The notes: generated by a model not told the origin, from the sequence alone. DNA of 64,000 bases from Paenibacillus wulumuqiensis (GCF_000971965.1 NZ_LAQP01000019.1:61060-125059); one strand, 5' to 3'; numbered from the stretch's first letter, positions 9,857 to 19,100 are shown. A program made the numbers and translations.

Positions 9857-10005
9857 GCTTATTTTAGACTATTATTTCTCCGTGTATAATTTGAGTGACA
9901 TAGTATCGATTGTGAGGTTATATTAATTAACAACACAGTAACACATTGATACAATTAATCTTTGACATTCTTACTGCTCCAATTGGATAAAAATTTTGTC
10001 TCCAG

Positions 10006-10054
10006 TTCAACATTCAACATTCAACATTCAACATTCAACATTCAACATTCAACA
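10006..10054. repeat. Seven perfect tandem copies of a 7-mer (TTCAACA)
   Basis: Exact heptamer repeat, 49 bp, ending 65 bp before the GTG of the serine hydrolase gene. It sits in the untranslated leader or promoter-proximal region, not in a coding frame. Confidence 0.97.
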
Positions 10055-10119
10055 TATTATTCTGCTTCAAGCTCACTATTGTATGCACAATTTACACGCC
10101 GGCTCATGGAGGGAATACC

Positions 10120-11325
10120 GTGAATGAACATATACACTCAGCACCAGCCATACATCAGGCGCATGCAACTGCGCCTCCGTTAACATCCGATCAACTGCAG
10201 CAGCTAAACCAAATGTGGGAACCCCTGCATACTGCCTGCCATCAGCGGCTCATTCCGGGTGCTTCTGCTGCTGTATACTGGCAGGGACATACCTGGCATC
10301 AGGCGCTTGGTCTGGCAGTCGATACAGCAAAGCAGCAGATTCCTGTCCATACAGACACTGTATACGACTGCGCTTCGCTTACCAAAGTAATCGTTACGCT
10401 ACCCCTGATTCTGACACTCATTCAGCGTGGCATGATAGAGCTGGATCAGCCAGCATCAGCGCATTTAACCGAACTACGATCAGGTCCACACCGGCAGATC
10501 ACGATTCGGCAGCTGCTCAGCCATACTTCGGGACTGCCTGCAATTGGAGATTTCCACTCCACCATCCGGACAATGCCGGAGGTCATCGGGGAGATCAGCC
10601 AGATGCCGCCAGCCTATACAGCCGGACAGGCACGGGTGTACAGTGATCCGGGATTTATTCTGCTCGGGGAGCTGTTTACCCGGATTACCGGCCTGACTCT
10701 GGCGGAAGGGGCAGCCCGGTCTATTTTCGATCCGCTGCAAATGAAGCTCAGCCTATTCACACCGGGGAAAAGTAAAACTGCAGCAATCGCTGCTACCGAA
10801 TACGATACACACACAGGTACCCATTTGCAGGGCATCGTTCATGATGAGAACGCACGGGCGCTGGGCGGTATATGCGGGCATGCAGGGTTATTTTCCACTA
10901 CCGGCGATCTGCTGCGTTATGCCCAATACTGGCTGGAAGCCGTGACTCATACTGCACCGATTGTCCCGCTGCAGCTGTCCAAGGAACGTTCAGCCACTGT
11001 ACTCTCTCTTTCAAACCAGCTTATGCAGGAAGCCGTATCGACCCAGACACCCGCCCTTCCCGGAGTCCGGCGTGGACTCGGCTGGGTACTCCAAGGCGAC
11101 GAGGCAGACGTATCGGGTTCTTGCCTTTCTTCCACTGCCTTCGGTCATACCGGATTTACGGGAACGAGCATTCAGATCGACCCTCGGCGGCAGCTGGCGA
11201 TCGTACTGCTGACGAACCGGGTACATTATGGACGCCAGCAGTCGATCCAGCAGCTGCGCAGGGATTTTCATACTGCCGTTTCCAAGGCTTTGAGTGATCT
11301 GACGGATACTGGACAGCGTACATAA
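10120..11325 (+). CDS. Serine hydrolase, beta-lactamase class C/esterase family
   Basis: 401 residues of the AmpC-like penicillin-binding fold. The nucleophile motif SxxK is in DCASLTKVI (about residue 90). The YxN-equivalent is YSDPGF, and the HTG motif lies in FGHTGFTGTS near the C-terminus. No signal peptide or transmembrane segment is evident, so it is probably cytoplasmic. The GTG start at 10120 follows GGAGGG. Bacillus muropeptide-recycling clusters carry a similar protein (YbbE type), and here it is co-oriented with a MurR/RpiR regulator 68 bp downstream. A role on muropeptides or their peptides is inferred from this context. Confidence 0.85.
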   Translation: MNEHIHSAPAIHQAHATAPPLTSDQLQQLNQMWEPLHTACHQRLIPGASAAVYWQGHTWHQALGLAVDTAKQQIPVHTDTVYDCASLTKVIVTLPLILTLIQRGMIELDQPASAHLTELRSGPHRQITIRQLLSHTSGLPAIGDFHSTIRTMPEVIGEISQMPPAYTAGQARVYSDPGFILLGELFTRITGLTLAEGAARSIFDPLQMKLSLFTPGKSKTAAIAATEYDTHTGTHLQGIVHDENARALGGICGHAGLFSTTGDLLRYAQYWLEAVTHTAPIVPLQLSKERSATVLSLSNQLMQEAVSTQTPALPGVRRGLGWVLQGDEADVSGSCLSSTAFGHTGFTGTSIQIDPRRQLAIVLLTNRVHYGRQQSIQQLRRDFHTAVSKALSDLTDTGQRT

Positions 11326-11393
11326 AAATCTTTTATCCGCTTACACAGACTGCTGCGACTCAACCTATAAACTACGGGCAAAGGAGCAACCTT

Positions 11394-12239
11394 ATGAATG
11401 GAGGATTAGTGAGACTGCGTGAGATTATCGGGACAATCACCCCTTCCGAACGCAAAGTAGCCAGCTTTATTCTGGAGCATCCCCGACAGCTGGTTGGTCT
11501 GTCTGTAGCCCAGCTCGCCGAGCAGAGCGGCGGGAGCCAGGCTGCCGTTATCCGACTGTGCAAATCTGCCGGATTCAAAGGCTATCAGGAGCTGATGCTC
11601 AAAGTCGCCGGCGATCTACGGGATGAATCTCCTATTGGCGGTTATCAGGAGATTCATCCGGCCGACTCCATCCAGCAAATCATCGAGCAGGTATCCTTGA
11701 ATACGATCCAATCGATTCGGGATACGGTCAAAGTCCTGAACCCGCTGCATGTCGAACAGGCGATCGAAGCACTGAACCGGGCACAGCGGCTGTTCTTTTT
11801 TGGCACCGGAGCTTCCCATCTCGTAGCCAGCGATGCGCAGCACAAGTTCCTGCGCATCAACAAACCGGGATTTGCTTTCAGCGATACGGATCGGCAGTTG
11901 ATTGCCTCCAGTATGCTGACGCCGGAGGATACGGTGATCGGCATTTCCTATTCCGGCCAGACTACTGTCACTACCGAATGTATGAAAATAGCCCGTGATG
12001 CCGGAGCGACCACCATATCCATCACGCGCTATGGCAGCAATGCCGTCAGCAATCTGGCGATGATCCCTCTCTATATCTCTGCCCTGGAAGACGAGATCCG
12101 CAGCGGCGCCACTTCATCGCGTATCACCCAGCTGAATGTTATCGATATTCTGTATCTGGGCGTAGCTAGCCGCAGCTATCACCGTTCGCTGGATTACCTG
12201 GAGCAGAGCCGCCATGCGGTCCAGCGCATGAAAGGGTAA
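11394..12239 (+). CDS. murR: MurR/RpiR family transcriptional regulator
   Basis: 281 residues. An N-terminal RpiR helix-turn-helix (about 1-75: TPSERKVASFIL, VAQLAEQSGGSQAAVIRLCKSAGF) is joined to a SIS phosphosugar-binding domain (about 125-265: FFFGTGASHLVASDAQHKF, GISYSGQTTVTTE). The ATG follows AAAGGAG. Its position beside murQ, the sugar kinase and the serine hydrolase makes it the likely MurNAc-6-P-responsive regulator of the locus. Direct evidence for the ligand is lacking. Confidence 0.92.
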   Translation: MNGGLVRLREIIGTITPSERKVASFILEHPRQLVGLSVAQLAEQSGGSQAAVIRLCKSAGFKGYQELMLKVAGDLRDESPIGGYQEIHPADSIQQIIEQVSLNTIQSIRDTVKVLNPLHVEQAIEALNRAQRLFFFGTGASHLVASDAQHKFLRINKPGFAFSDTDRQLIASSMLTPEDTVIGISYSGQTTVTTECMKIARDAGATTISITRYGSNAVSNLAMIPLYISALEDEIRSGATSSRITQLNVIDILYLGVASRSYHRSLDYLEQSRHAVQRMKG

Positions 12240-12270
12240 CCTTCAACCAGAACAGCCGCCGGACAAAGCA

Positions 12271-12299
12271 AATACTCCCCTCCAAACCGGAGAGGAGTA
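12271..12299 (-). terminator. Hairpin, probable terminator of the 57-residue ORF
   Basis: Arms TACTCCTCTCC and GGAGGGGAGTA with a GGTTT-like loop pair better in minus-strand RNA (a G-U replaces an A-C mismatch). The minus-strand tail is ATTTGCTTTG, so the T run is weak. It also lies 30 bp after murR. Confidence 0.5.
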
Positions 12300-12326
12300 C
12301 GCTAATATTTGAAATGGACCACCCTA

Positions 12327-12500
12327 TTACTGCTGCTGAGCCAGTTCGTAACGCTGTACCAGCTCATTGACTTTGGCACGGACGATCAGATCCGAATTGT
12401 TGCGGTTGTATAGAATCAGGCACACTTCCTTGATAAAAGCTGTCTTCTCTTCATCGTTCAGCTCGGTCAGCCTCTGGTCCAGAAATTCACGTATTTCCAT
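12327..12500 (-). CDS. Small hypothetical protein (57 aa)
   Basis: Begins MEIREFLDQRLTELNDEEK and ends ELAQQQ. It is charged, probably all-helical, and has no membrane segment. The start ATG at 12500 is preceded by GTGGAGGAGATTAT, a strong Shine-Dalgarno. It stands alone between murR and folE with a hairpin downstream. I do not recognise the family. Confidence 0.7.
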   Translation of the reverse strand: MEIREFLDQRLTELNDEEKTAFIKEVCLILYNRNNSDLIVRAKVNELVQRYELAQQQ

Positions 12501-12676
12501 ATAATCTCCTCCACTCGTCCTATTCTATGTGTAGCAGGCTGTCTGTAATAACCTTGCATAAGAGTCTAATCTACAAAGCAAGCTTTGAGCAAGCCTTTGA
12601 TTAAAATATACCCACTGGTTCTCCATGCTATACCACCCTATTTGTACCTGCAGTGATATCAGGCACACCCGAATAT

Positions 12677-12712
12677 AAAAAAGCAGGCAGCCGCGGATGA
12701 CGACTGCCTGCC
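12677..12712 (-). terminator. Terminator after folE
   Basis: On the minus strand, arms GCAGGCAGTCG and CGGCTGCCTGC are followed by TTTTTT. Located 45 bp beyond the folE stop. Confidence 0.88.
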
Positions 12713-12755
12713 TATTTGTTTGTTTGGATGATTCAGCTATTCAGCAATTCAGAAC

Positions 12756-13352
12756 CTAGTGATCCTTGATCAACGACAGGAACTCTGCGCGCAGCGGCGC
12801 ATCATTCCGGAATCCGCCGCGTACAGCCGACGTGATCGTCTTGCTGCCCGGCTTTTTGACACCACGTGCACACATGCACAGATGTTCACCTTCAACGACC
12901 ACCATTACACCGGTTGGCTTCAGTACTTCATCGAGAATATCAGCGATCTGGCTCGTAATACGCTCCTGTACCTGGAGGCGGCGGGTAACCGCTTCGACCA
13001 GACGGGCGAATTTGCTCAGACCGGCGATTTTACCGCTCGGTACATAACCAATGTGGACTTTGCCGAAGAATGGGGCCATGTGATGTTCGCACTGGCTATA
13101 GTAGACGATATCCTTGACGATGACCATCTCCTGATGATTCTCGTCAAAAGTAACGCCCAGCGCCTCGCGCGGGTCCACGCTGTATCCGGCAAAAATCTCC
13201 TCGTACATCCGCGTTACCCGTGCAGGTGTCTCCAACAATCCTTCCCGCTCGGTATCTTCACCGATCAGGTTGAGAATTTCCTTGATATGATATTCAATCT
13301 GGTCGCGATGTGCTGCGACCTTCAGGTTGGTATAATCCTTAATTCCAGCCAT
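12756..13352 (-). CDS. folE: GTP cyclohydrolase I FolE
   Basis: First step of tetrahydrofolate synthesis: GTP to 7,8-dihydroneopterin triphosphate. 198 residues, starting MAGIKDYTN behind AAGGAGGTCAGC; an upstream in-frame ATG is rejected because it precedes this site. Zinc and active-site motifs are visible: YSQCEHHMAPFFGKVHIGY and GEHLCMCARGVKKPGS. It is the last gene of a minus-strand run with yneF, the HD-GYP gene, ogt and queG, followed by a strong terminator. Confidence 0.97.
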   Translation of the reverse strand: MAGIKDYTNLKVAAHRDQIEYHIKEILNLIGEDTEREGLLETPARVTRMYEEIFAGYSVDPREALGVTFDENHQEMVIVKDIVYYSQCEHHMAPFFGKVHIGYVPSGKIAGLSKFARLVEAVTRRLQVQERITSQIADILDEVLKPTGVMVVVEGEHLCMCARGVKKPGSKTITSAVRGGFRNDAPLRAEFLSLIKDH

Positions 13353-13404
13353 GCTGACCTCCTTCCACACTCAAGGCCTTCATGTACTGATGCCTGTCAT
13401 GTAA

Positions 13405-13680
13405 TTATCTTCTACGCTTGCCCTGATTGCCACGACCCATTGGAGGCATTTGTGGCTTGGCGCCTTTTTTGGGAGCACCGCCGTTTTTCATCATTTGCTG
13501 TGCTTGCTGCATCTGCTTCGGATTCAGGTTATAGCCCATTTGCTTGGCCATTTTCTGCATCATCTGCGGATCGCTTTGCATTTTTTCCAGTTGTTTGCGC
13601 AGGTAATATGCGCCAATGAAGAAGCCCCCGACGAGACCCACGATAAGAGTCACGATAGGTATGACCCAGTTCCACCACAT
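13405..13680 (-). CDS. YneF family membrane protein (UPF0154)
   Basis: 91 residues: MWWNWVIPIVTLIVGLVGGF is a single N-terminal transmembrane helix. It is followed by the YneF signature FIGAYYLRKQLEK and a cytoplasmic region rich in Met, Gln and Lys (MMQKMAKQMGYNLNPKQMQQAQQMM). The C-terminal tail PPMGRGNQGKRRR is longer than in typical YneF proteins. The start at 13680 lies just after GGGGTGGC. Function of the family is unknown. It sits 52 bp upstream of folE and could share its transcript. Confidence 0.8.
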   Translation of the reverse strand: MWWNWVIPIVTLIVGLVGGFFIGAYYLRKQLEKMQSDPQMMQKMAKQMGYNLNPKQMQQAQQMMKNGGAPKKGAKPQMPPMGRGNQGKRRR

Positions 13681-13825
13681 AATAAGTGCCACCCCTGTAT
13701 ATTCATTGTATTTCGTTCTCGAAAAGCACATGGCTTTCCTTGCCGTTGCAGGCATGAACAGCACTTATCATACCATTTTACCGCCTGCTCTAGCAAACAT
13801 TTTCAAAGTGGATATTGCATCTTGT

Positions 13826-14860
13826 CTAATTCATCACCGCTTCAATGAAAACGGTTGTAGCATTCGCCAGATCGATCTCTTTGACATCCAGCGAATCCCC
13901 GCTGCCGCGTACGATCCGCACCACCGGACGCCCCGGCAGTCCGCGGTGCTGGCTCACTACAACCCCGGTCTCCCGGGTGGACAGCCGGACGCCGGTACCG
14001 TTCGGATAAATGGAAATGATCCGGTTAAATTCTACCAGCAGATCATGATCCAGCGCCGTACCGGACAGTGCCATCATCTCTTCACAGGCTTCATGCGGCA
14101 GCAATCCCTTGCCGCCGTGCTCCTTGGATGTGATCAGATTATCGTACGTATTGGCGATCGTTACAATTCGGGCGTATCGGTGGATCTCCTCATGATTCAG
14201 ACCGCGCGGCTGTCCCGTTCCATCCATTCGTTCATGATGCTGCAGCGCTACATGCGCAATCATCAGGTTGAAATCGCGCTTGGACTTGATGAGCTCGAAT
14301 CCTCTCCAGGTATGATGCATTTTGGAACCCGGAATCACGTCAAAAGCTTCACTGCCGGACACTTTGCCCACATCATGCAGCAGTGCCCCAATTGCCAGAT
14401 CACGCAGCTGCTGCTGGTTCATACCGGTATTCATGCCGATAATCGCAGACAGCAGACAGACGTTCATGCCATGTAAGTAACGGGCATTATCCGCCGTCTT
14501 GATATCGGTCAGCTGTACCTGCACTTCACGCGCGCCCAGTATATCCTCCAGCAGATTCTCCACGCTGAGCGTAATACGGGCCGGGCTCCAGTCCTTGCCC
14601 GATCGAACCGCATCAAAGGTATCACTCATCTCCCGGATCATATGCTGCTTGGTCGCTTCACTCAGAATCTCTTCCGGTTCCACATCGGCGAACTGTTCAT
14701 CCTGAATATAGATCATCGTGACGCCGATCCGGTTCAGTGTATTAATCATAAATACCGTCAGCTGCACTCCTGCCGACAGCAGGATTGTACCATTACTGGA
14801 ATAAACGGATTTCCCCAGATGCTGTCCGGTCTCTACATTGTCTATACTCACGTACCTCAT
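13826..14860 (-). CDS. HD-GYP domain protein, likely c-di-GMP phosphodiesterase
   Basis: 344 residues. An N-terminal region of about 110 residues (MRYVSIDNVETGQHLGKSVYSSNG, typical of Bacilli HD-GYP proteins) precedes the HD domain with LLHDVGK (about 187) and HHERMDGTGQPRG (about 233). In the latter the GYP motif reads GTGQP, a common variant. A C-terminal extension (SLDVKEIDLA) follows. HD-GYP enzymes hydrolyse cyclic di-GMP; activity here is inferred. The ATG at 14860 is preferred over the upstream TTG because AAAGGGG lies 7 nt before it. It follows ogt by 89 bp without a terminator. Confidence 0.87.
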   Translation of the reverse strand: MRYVSIDNVETGQHLGKSVYSSNGTILLSAGVQLTVFMINTLNRIGVTMIYIQDEQFADVEPEEILSEATKQHMIREMSDTFDAVRSGKDWSPARITLSVENLLEDILGAREVQVQLTDIKTADNARYLHGMNVCLLSAIIGMNTGMNQQQLRDLAIGALLHDVGKVSGSEAFDVIPGSKMHHTWRGFELIKSKRDFNLMIAHVALQHHERMDGTGQPRGLNHEEIHRYARIVTIANTYDNLITSKEHGGKGLLPHEACEEMMALSGTALDHDLLVEFNRIISIYPNGTGVRLSTRETGVVVSQHRGLPGRPVVRIVRGSGDSLDVKEIDLANATTVFIEAVMN

Positions 14861-14949
14861 CAGCAATCCCCTTTGGCTTACAATGATAGATACTTCATTT
14901 CATTGATCCGGATTCAAGCGAGAAGATTCAAAGCCGCCGATTCCTTTAT

Positions 14950-15528
14950 TCAGAAAAGCACCGCCTGGCGTGCATATCCCTCCAACTCCAGCAGAAGCTC
15001 CTTGCGGTGCAGCCTGCCACCGTATCCGACGAGCTGACCATTCATGCCGATCACCCGGTGGCACGGTACGATGACCGAGACCGGATTCCGGTTATTCGCT
15101 CCCCCGACAGCACGTACGGCAGACGGGCTGCCAATATGGGCAGCGATCCATTTGTACGAGACGACTTCACCATATGGGATCACCTGCAATGCCTGCCAGA
15201 CCTGACGCTGAAAGTCCGTTCCCCGCAGATCCAACGGGAGATCAAATTCACGCCGCTCTCCGGCAAAGTACTGCCCCAGCTGATGCACGACTTCACTCAG
15301 CTGTGACGGTGAATGCACATGCTCATATTTCCCGTACCAGCGGCGGGACCAGGCGGATAGCCCGGGCTGCGCCTCGGCATACGAACGGAATTCCAGATGG
15401 CATAATCCATCTGCCGATTGCAGCAGTGTCACCGGGCCGACAGGTGAATCCATTTCGGCATAATACAATGTTGTCGGCTGCTGCAGATGCGGGAGCAGCA
15501 TATTCGCCGCATGAGGTGCATCGGTCAT
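14950..15528 (-). CDS. ogt: Methylated-DNA--protein-cysteine methyltransferase
   Basis: 192 residues. Repairs O6-methylguanine by transferring the methyl group to its own Cys. The active site is VIVPCHRVIG near residue 155. The helix-turn-helix upstream of it reads FQRQVWQALQVIPYGEVVSYKWIA, with GSPSAVRAVGGANNRNP. The N-terminal region (YYAEMDSPVGPVTLLQSADGL) is the usual Ogt domain. Its ATG overlaps the queG stop by 4 bp (ATGA), so the two are translationally coupled. Confidence 0.96.
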   Translation of the reverse strand: MTDAPHAANMLLPHLQQPTTLYYAEMDSPVGPVTLLQSADGLCHLEFRSYAEAQPGLSAWSRRWYGKYEHVHSPSQLSEVVHQLGQYFAGERREFDLPLDLRGTDFQRQVWQALQVIPYGEVVSYKWIAAHIGSPSAVRAVGGANNRNPVSVIVPCHRVIGMNGQLVGYGGRLHRKELLLELEGYARQAVLF

Positions 15529-16706
15529 TCGGATTCCTCCTCCAGTATCCTTTTCGCTTCGATCAATCGATCGATAACGTCCTGTTCCTGCTCGCGTTCC
15601 AGAGCACGCTCTACCGCAGCCAGAGCATCCGGACCGCCGATTCGGCTGAGCGCCCAGGCAATCGTGCCACGAATCATCGGACGCACATCCTTGAGCAGCA
15701 TTTCGGTCAGACGCGGTACTGCACTTTTATCCTTGAAATTGCCGAGCGCGATAATCGCATTGCGCTGGATCGGATTTTTGCCGCGCCAGGCCGCTGACGT
15801 ATCGCCAAACTCCTGCTTGAACTCCTTGTTGCTCAGATCGAGCATTGGCAGCAGCAGCGGCTTGGCCTTTTCCGGATCAGGACGTAGGTCTTCCTGGTGG
15901 TTCCAGTGCTTGCCTTTGTTTTTGGGGCAGACGATCTGGCAGGTATCACAGCCGTACAGCCGGTTGCCGATCTTGCGCATATGTTCGTCCGACAGCATTC
16001 CCTTGGTCTGCGTCAGAAAGGATACACAGATCTGCGAATTGAGCTGTCCCGGTCCGACCAGTGCGCCGGTCGGGCAGGCATCAATGCATTTGGTGCATGT
16101 GCCGCAGTCCTCGGTCACCGGCGTATCCGGCGGAAACGGAATATCGGTGATCATGTCACCGAGGAATATCCAAGAACCGAGCGTCGGCGAGATCACCGCG
16201 CAATTTTTGCCGAAAAAGCCGATTCCTGCACGCTGGGCAACCGCCCGGTCCGAGAGTGCGCCGGTATCGACCATGCTCTCTATTCGCGCCTCCGGCACCC
16301 GTTCATGGATAAAGTCTTCCAGTCGCTGCATCCGGTCACGCAGCACATGATGATAATCCCGGCCCCAGGCCGAGCGCGCCATAATGCCCCGATACTGGCC
16401 GGGCTCCGAGCGTGGCGGATTTTCCATTTTGGAATGATAAGTCACCGAGATGGCGATGATCGAGCGTGCGCCTTCCAGGGTTAGTGACGGGTTGATTCTC
16501 TTCTCCAGATCCGGTTCTTCGAAGCCGGATTCGTACCCTTTGCGCCGGTGTTCTTCCAGCACTTCCTTCAAAAACAGGAAAGGGTCCGCAGTCGTAAAGC
16601 CAATATCGTCAATTCCCAGCGATGGCGCAGCTTCCTTGATCTCAAGCTTGAGCTGTTCCCATCTTGTTGTTGTCGGGCTTGGTATCGTCTGTTGCTGCTG
16701 CGTCAC
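15525..16706 (-). CDS. queG: Epoxyqueuosine reductase QueG
   Basis: Last step of queuosine tRNA modification, a cobalamin and iron-sulfur dependent reduction of epoxyqueuosine. 393 residues. The two [4Fe-4S] sets are visible: CGTCTKCIDACPTGAL and CDTCQIVCPKN. The catalytic region contains VDTGALSDRAVAQRAGIGFFGKN. The C-terminal ~90 residues form HEAT-like repeats (KDKSAVPRLTEMLL, RPMIRGTIAWALSRIGG), as in Bacillus QueG. The start is GTG at 16706, 9 nt after GGAGG. It is first gene of the run with ogt. Confidence 0.96.
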   Translation of the reverse strand: MTQQQQTIPSPTTTRWEQLKLEIKEAAPSLGIDDIGFTTADPFLFLKEVLEEHRRKGYESGFEEPDLEKRINPSLTLEGARSIIAISVTYHSKMENPPRSEPGQYRGIMARSAWGRDYHHVLRDRMQRLEDFIHERVPEARIESMVDTGALSDRAVAQRAGIGFFGKNCAVISPTLGSWIFLGDMITDIPFPPDTPVTEDCGTCTKCIDACPTGALVGPGQLNSQICVSFLTQTKGMLSDEHMRKIGNRLYGCDTCQIVCPKNKGKHWNHQEDLRPDPEKAKPLLLPMLDLSNKEFKQEFGDTSAAWRGKNPIQRNAIIALGNFKDKSAVPRLTEMLLKDVRPMIRGTIAWALSRIGGPDALAAVERALEREQEQDVIDRLIEAKRILEEESE

Positions 16707-16986
16707 TCACTGTCACCTCCTGCCGACAGGTGTCGGCTTACTATTTATGGGATTCATTGTGTACTTATGTCTTTGTCTATCTTACTTCGAACGGACGACA
16801 GACGTTATCATAATGAATGCATCCATTGAAAAATACATTCCCAAATACGCCGTTATTTCATGAGATGCCTCTGCATGTTGACCGTTCTTGACAGATCACC
16901 CGGAACACTCTGTCTGTCTGTTTTGGACGGAAACAGGGTTCCATTTCCATTATACCTGATCCAACTGGAAATACGTCTAAAAAATA
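16707..16986. other. Intergenic region without a gene
   Basis: This is the leader of queG (minus strand) and the end of the next transcript. The short frames on both strands lack ribosome-binding sites. No repeat or riboswitch-like element was recognised. Confidence 0.6.
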
Positions 16987-17032
16987 GAAAAACACACCTG
17001 CATCCCTTATAAAGCTGGAAGGCAAGATGTGT
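16987..17032 (-). terminator. Probable terminator of the GNAT gene
   Basis: In minus-strand RNA, ACACATCTTGC-CTTCC pairs imperfectly (with G-U pairs) with GGGATGCAGGTGTGT and is followed by TTTTTC and a second T run. Located 60 bp after the stop. Confidence 0.6.
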
Positions 17033-17092
17033 CCATATATACAAAACAGTATGATTTAATCTGTAATTATCTTCTAAGTTATCTCTATAATA

Positions 17093-17521
17093 TTATGCGT
17101 TAGCTGCTACAATGCTCAACTTCTCGTACGTACGAAGAATTTTGCTCTCATCATAGCCCAGAGCTGCATACAGTGGCATTACCGCCTCGTTATGCTCGTC
17201 TCCTGCGATCATAATTCCGCTGACATTACGCTGCTGGAAACGTTTCTCCATAGCTGCGACCAGCGCTTTGCCGATTCCTTTGCCTCTCATATCCGGATGA
17301 ACAGCAATACGGTAATAACAACCGAAATTGCGGTCAATCGTACCAATTAACAAGCCAATAATTTCTTCTCCCTGCTCCGCAACCATAATCAGTTCGGAAT
17401 CCCAGGACAATTGTCTCGCAAAAGGTCCCATTGTATGCTCATAGCATTCTTCCGACAGAGCTACCTGAAGCAGCTCCTTCACAAGGTTCAAATCACTTAG
17501 CTTAAAGGAACGAATTTTCAT
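17093..17521 (-). CDS. GNAT family N-acetyltransferase
   Basis: 142 residues with the acetyl-CoA binding motif A at IAVHPDMRGKGIGKALVAAMEKRF (about 72-95; R/QxxGxG/A pattern RGKGIG). A C-terminal motif reads NEAVMPLYAALGYDES. The start MKIRSFKLSDLN follows AAAGGGAG. The acceptor substrate cannot be told. It is monocistronic. Confidence 0.9.
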   Translation of the reverse strand: MKIRSFKLSDLNLVKELLQVALSEECYEHTMGPFARQLSWDSELIMVAEQGEEIIGLLIGTIDRNFGCYYRIAVHPDMRGKGIGKALVAAMEKRFQQRNVSGIMIAGDEHNEAVMPLYAALGYDESKILRTYEKLSIVAANA

Positions 17522-18364
17522 GATCCAAACTCCCTTTTCATCAGCTTGATAAACACCGTTTCGTTAATAACCCCTGACAATCATGCTACAACACAAAAAA
17601 GAAGGACATTTGCGTATACTACCCCATACGCCCTACATAAAGAGTTGTGTAAAATCCTGCTGTACAGGAAGACGATAATACGGCAAAAAAGCGCAAATAA
17701 TTGCACAATATAATCTCAATGTTAATTAAACCACAACTTTCGCGGAATTACATCACTTTTCTTATGAAAGCGCTTCATATCTCCGTTTTTCGCCAATTTG
17801 CTTTAGCAAAATACAATTATTGTTAACACCTCATGCCTGTATGAATATCGATTAATTTTAATAAATATTCATTGTAAAAGTGACATCTCGAATTGAAATT
17901 ATATTAGCAACAAATACAAGTATAACACTACCATCGTCATGTCACTATACTTTTTGTCATAATTAAGCATTATGGCTTATATTATGTCGATAAAAAAAGG
18001 ACGCCGGACGTATGGCAGACTCTACCTGCACTGGAATAGTACAGCATATGTGCATTTACCCATTCCTCCTGCCATCGGTTTTCTCCCTATTACTGCAGGC
18101 CAAGGAGTAAAATTCCGTCTGACAATCCATCTCACCTGGATACAGCGGAGTGTAAAAACACAACAGATAACGTACGATTCCCCCTGATTGAGTGAAGTAG
18201 AAATAAAAATAAAATCCTCCGCAGCCCGCGCCACATGGACTTTCTAAACACAAATGTTGCTTTAGTCTCAAATATACGGTTTAATAGAGACAGTAACATG
18301 TTTATCTACATAGGGGACTTCTTTTATCGGTATCCCCAATCCAAATCTCAGGAGGTATTTTACG
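17522..18364. other. Long AT-rich intergenic region upstream of sodA
   Basis: 843 bp. I see no credible gene: the frames inside lack ribosome-binding sites and family features. Around 17763-17777 there is a TGAAAGCGCTTCAT element that is one base short of a CcpA cre palindrome. The last 100 bp hold a possible sodA promoter. The length is unusual for this window and could hide a small RNA, but no terminator hairpin marks one. Confidence 0.5.
18257..18285 (+). promoter_or_regulatory. Possible sodA promoter
   Basis: TTGCTT, 17-nt spacer, TTTAAT, ending 80 bp before the sodA ATG. Only moderate consensus match. Confidence 0.35.
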
Positions 18365-18976
18365 ATGGCATTCGAATTACCAGCATTACCGTACCCTAAC
18401 AACGCTCTGGAACCCCACATCGACGAACAAACGATGATGATTCACCACGATCGTCACCATAACACATACGTAACCAACTTGAACGCTGCTCTGGAAAGCG
18501 CTCCTGAACTGCAAAGCAAAAGCCTGGATGAACTGATCAGCGATCTGAACAGTGTACCTGAAAATATCCGTACAGCCGTACGCAACAACGGTGGCGGACA
18601 TCACAACCACAGCCTGTTCTGGGAAGTTATCGGTCCTGATGCTGGCGGCGCACCTACTGGTGAACTGGCAGCTGCAATCGACAGTGAACTGGGCGGCTTT
18701 GACAAATTCAAAGAAGATTTCGCCAAAGCGGCTACAACTCGCTTCGGTAGCGGCTGGGCTTGGCTGGTTGTCGGCAAAGACGGCAAACTGGCAATCACAA
18801 GCACTGCTAACCAGGACAGCCCGGTAATGGAAGGTCTGACTCCACTGCTCGGTCTGGACGTATGGGAGCACGCTTACTACCTGAAATATCAAAACAAACG
18901 TCCTGATTACATCTCCGCTTTCTGGAATGTAGTAAACTGGGACGCTGTAAACGCACGTTACACTGCTGCGAAGTAA
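18365..18976 (+). CDS. sodA: Superoxide dismutase (Mn/Fe) SodA
   Basis: Dismutates superoxide to oxygen and peroxide in the cytoplasm. 203 residues, standard length. The metal ligands are in [14 protein letters not shown] (first His), [12 protein letters not shown] (second His) and [16 protein letters not shown] (Asp and His). The sequence GSGWAWLVV, and Gly and Gln at GGG/ANQD, favour manganese. AGGAGG precedes the ATG. Codon use is strongly biased (highly expressed gene). A terminator follows at 19071. Confidence 0.97.
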   Translation: MAFELPALPYPNNALEPHIDEQTMMIHHDRHHNTYVTNLNAALESAPELQSKSLDELISDLNSVPENIRTAVRNNGGGHHNHSLFWEVIGPDAGGAPTGELAAAIDSELGGFDKFKEDFAKAATTRFGSGWAWLVVGKDGKLAITSTANQDSPVMEGLTPLLGLDVWEHAYYLKYQNKRPDYISAFWNVVNWDAVNARYTAAK

Positions 18977-19070
18977 TCGAAAGATCCCCTTTCTTACTTA
19001 ACAGCAACGATATATTTGCATCATTGGGTGGGCTGCTTATGCGGCAGTGTTTACTCGGTGATGAGCGGAA

Positions 19071-19100
19071 GGCTGCCTGTAGTTTATGGGCAGCTTTTTT
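19071..19100 (+). terminator. Terminator after sodA
   Basis: GCTGCC and GGCAGC arms around a 10-nt loop, then TTTTTT. Confidence 0.85.

Noticed and set aside
10006..10054. CRISPR-like repeat
   Set aside because: The units are 7 bp with no spacers, so it is a microsatellite, not a CRISPR array.
17763..17778. CcpA cre site
   Set aside because: TGAAAGCGCTTCAT is one base short of the fixed cre spacing and lies over 580 bp from sodA and over 240 bp from the GNAT start.
17972..18187. 71-codon plus-strand frame upstream of sodA
   Set aside because: No ribosome-binding site; the translated sequence has no family features and the opposite strand is equally open.
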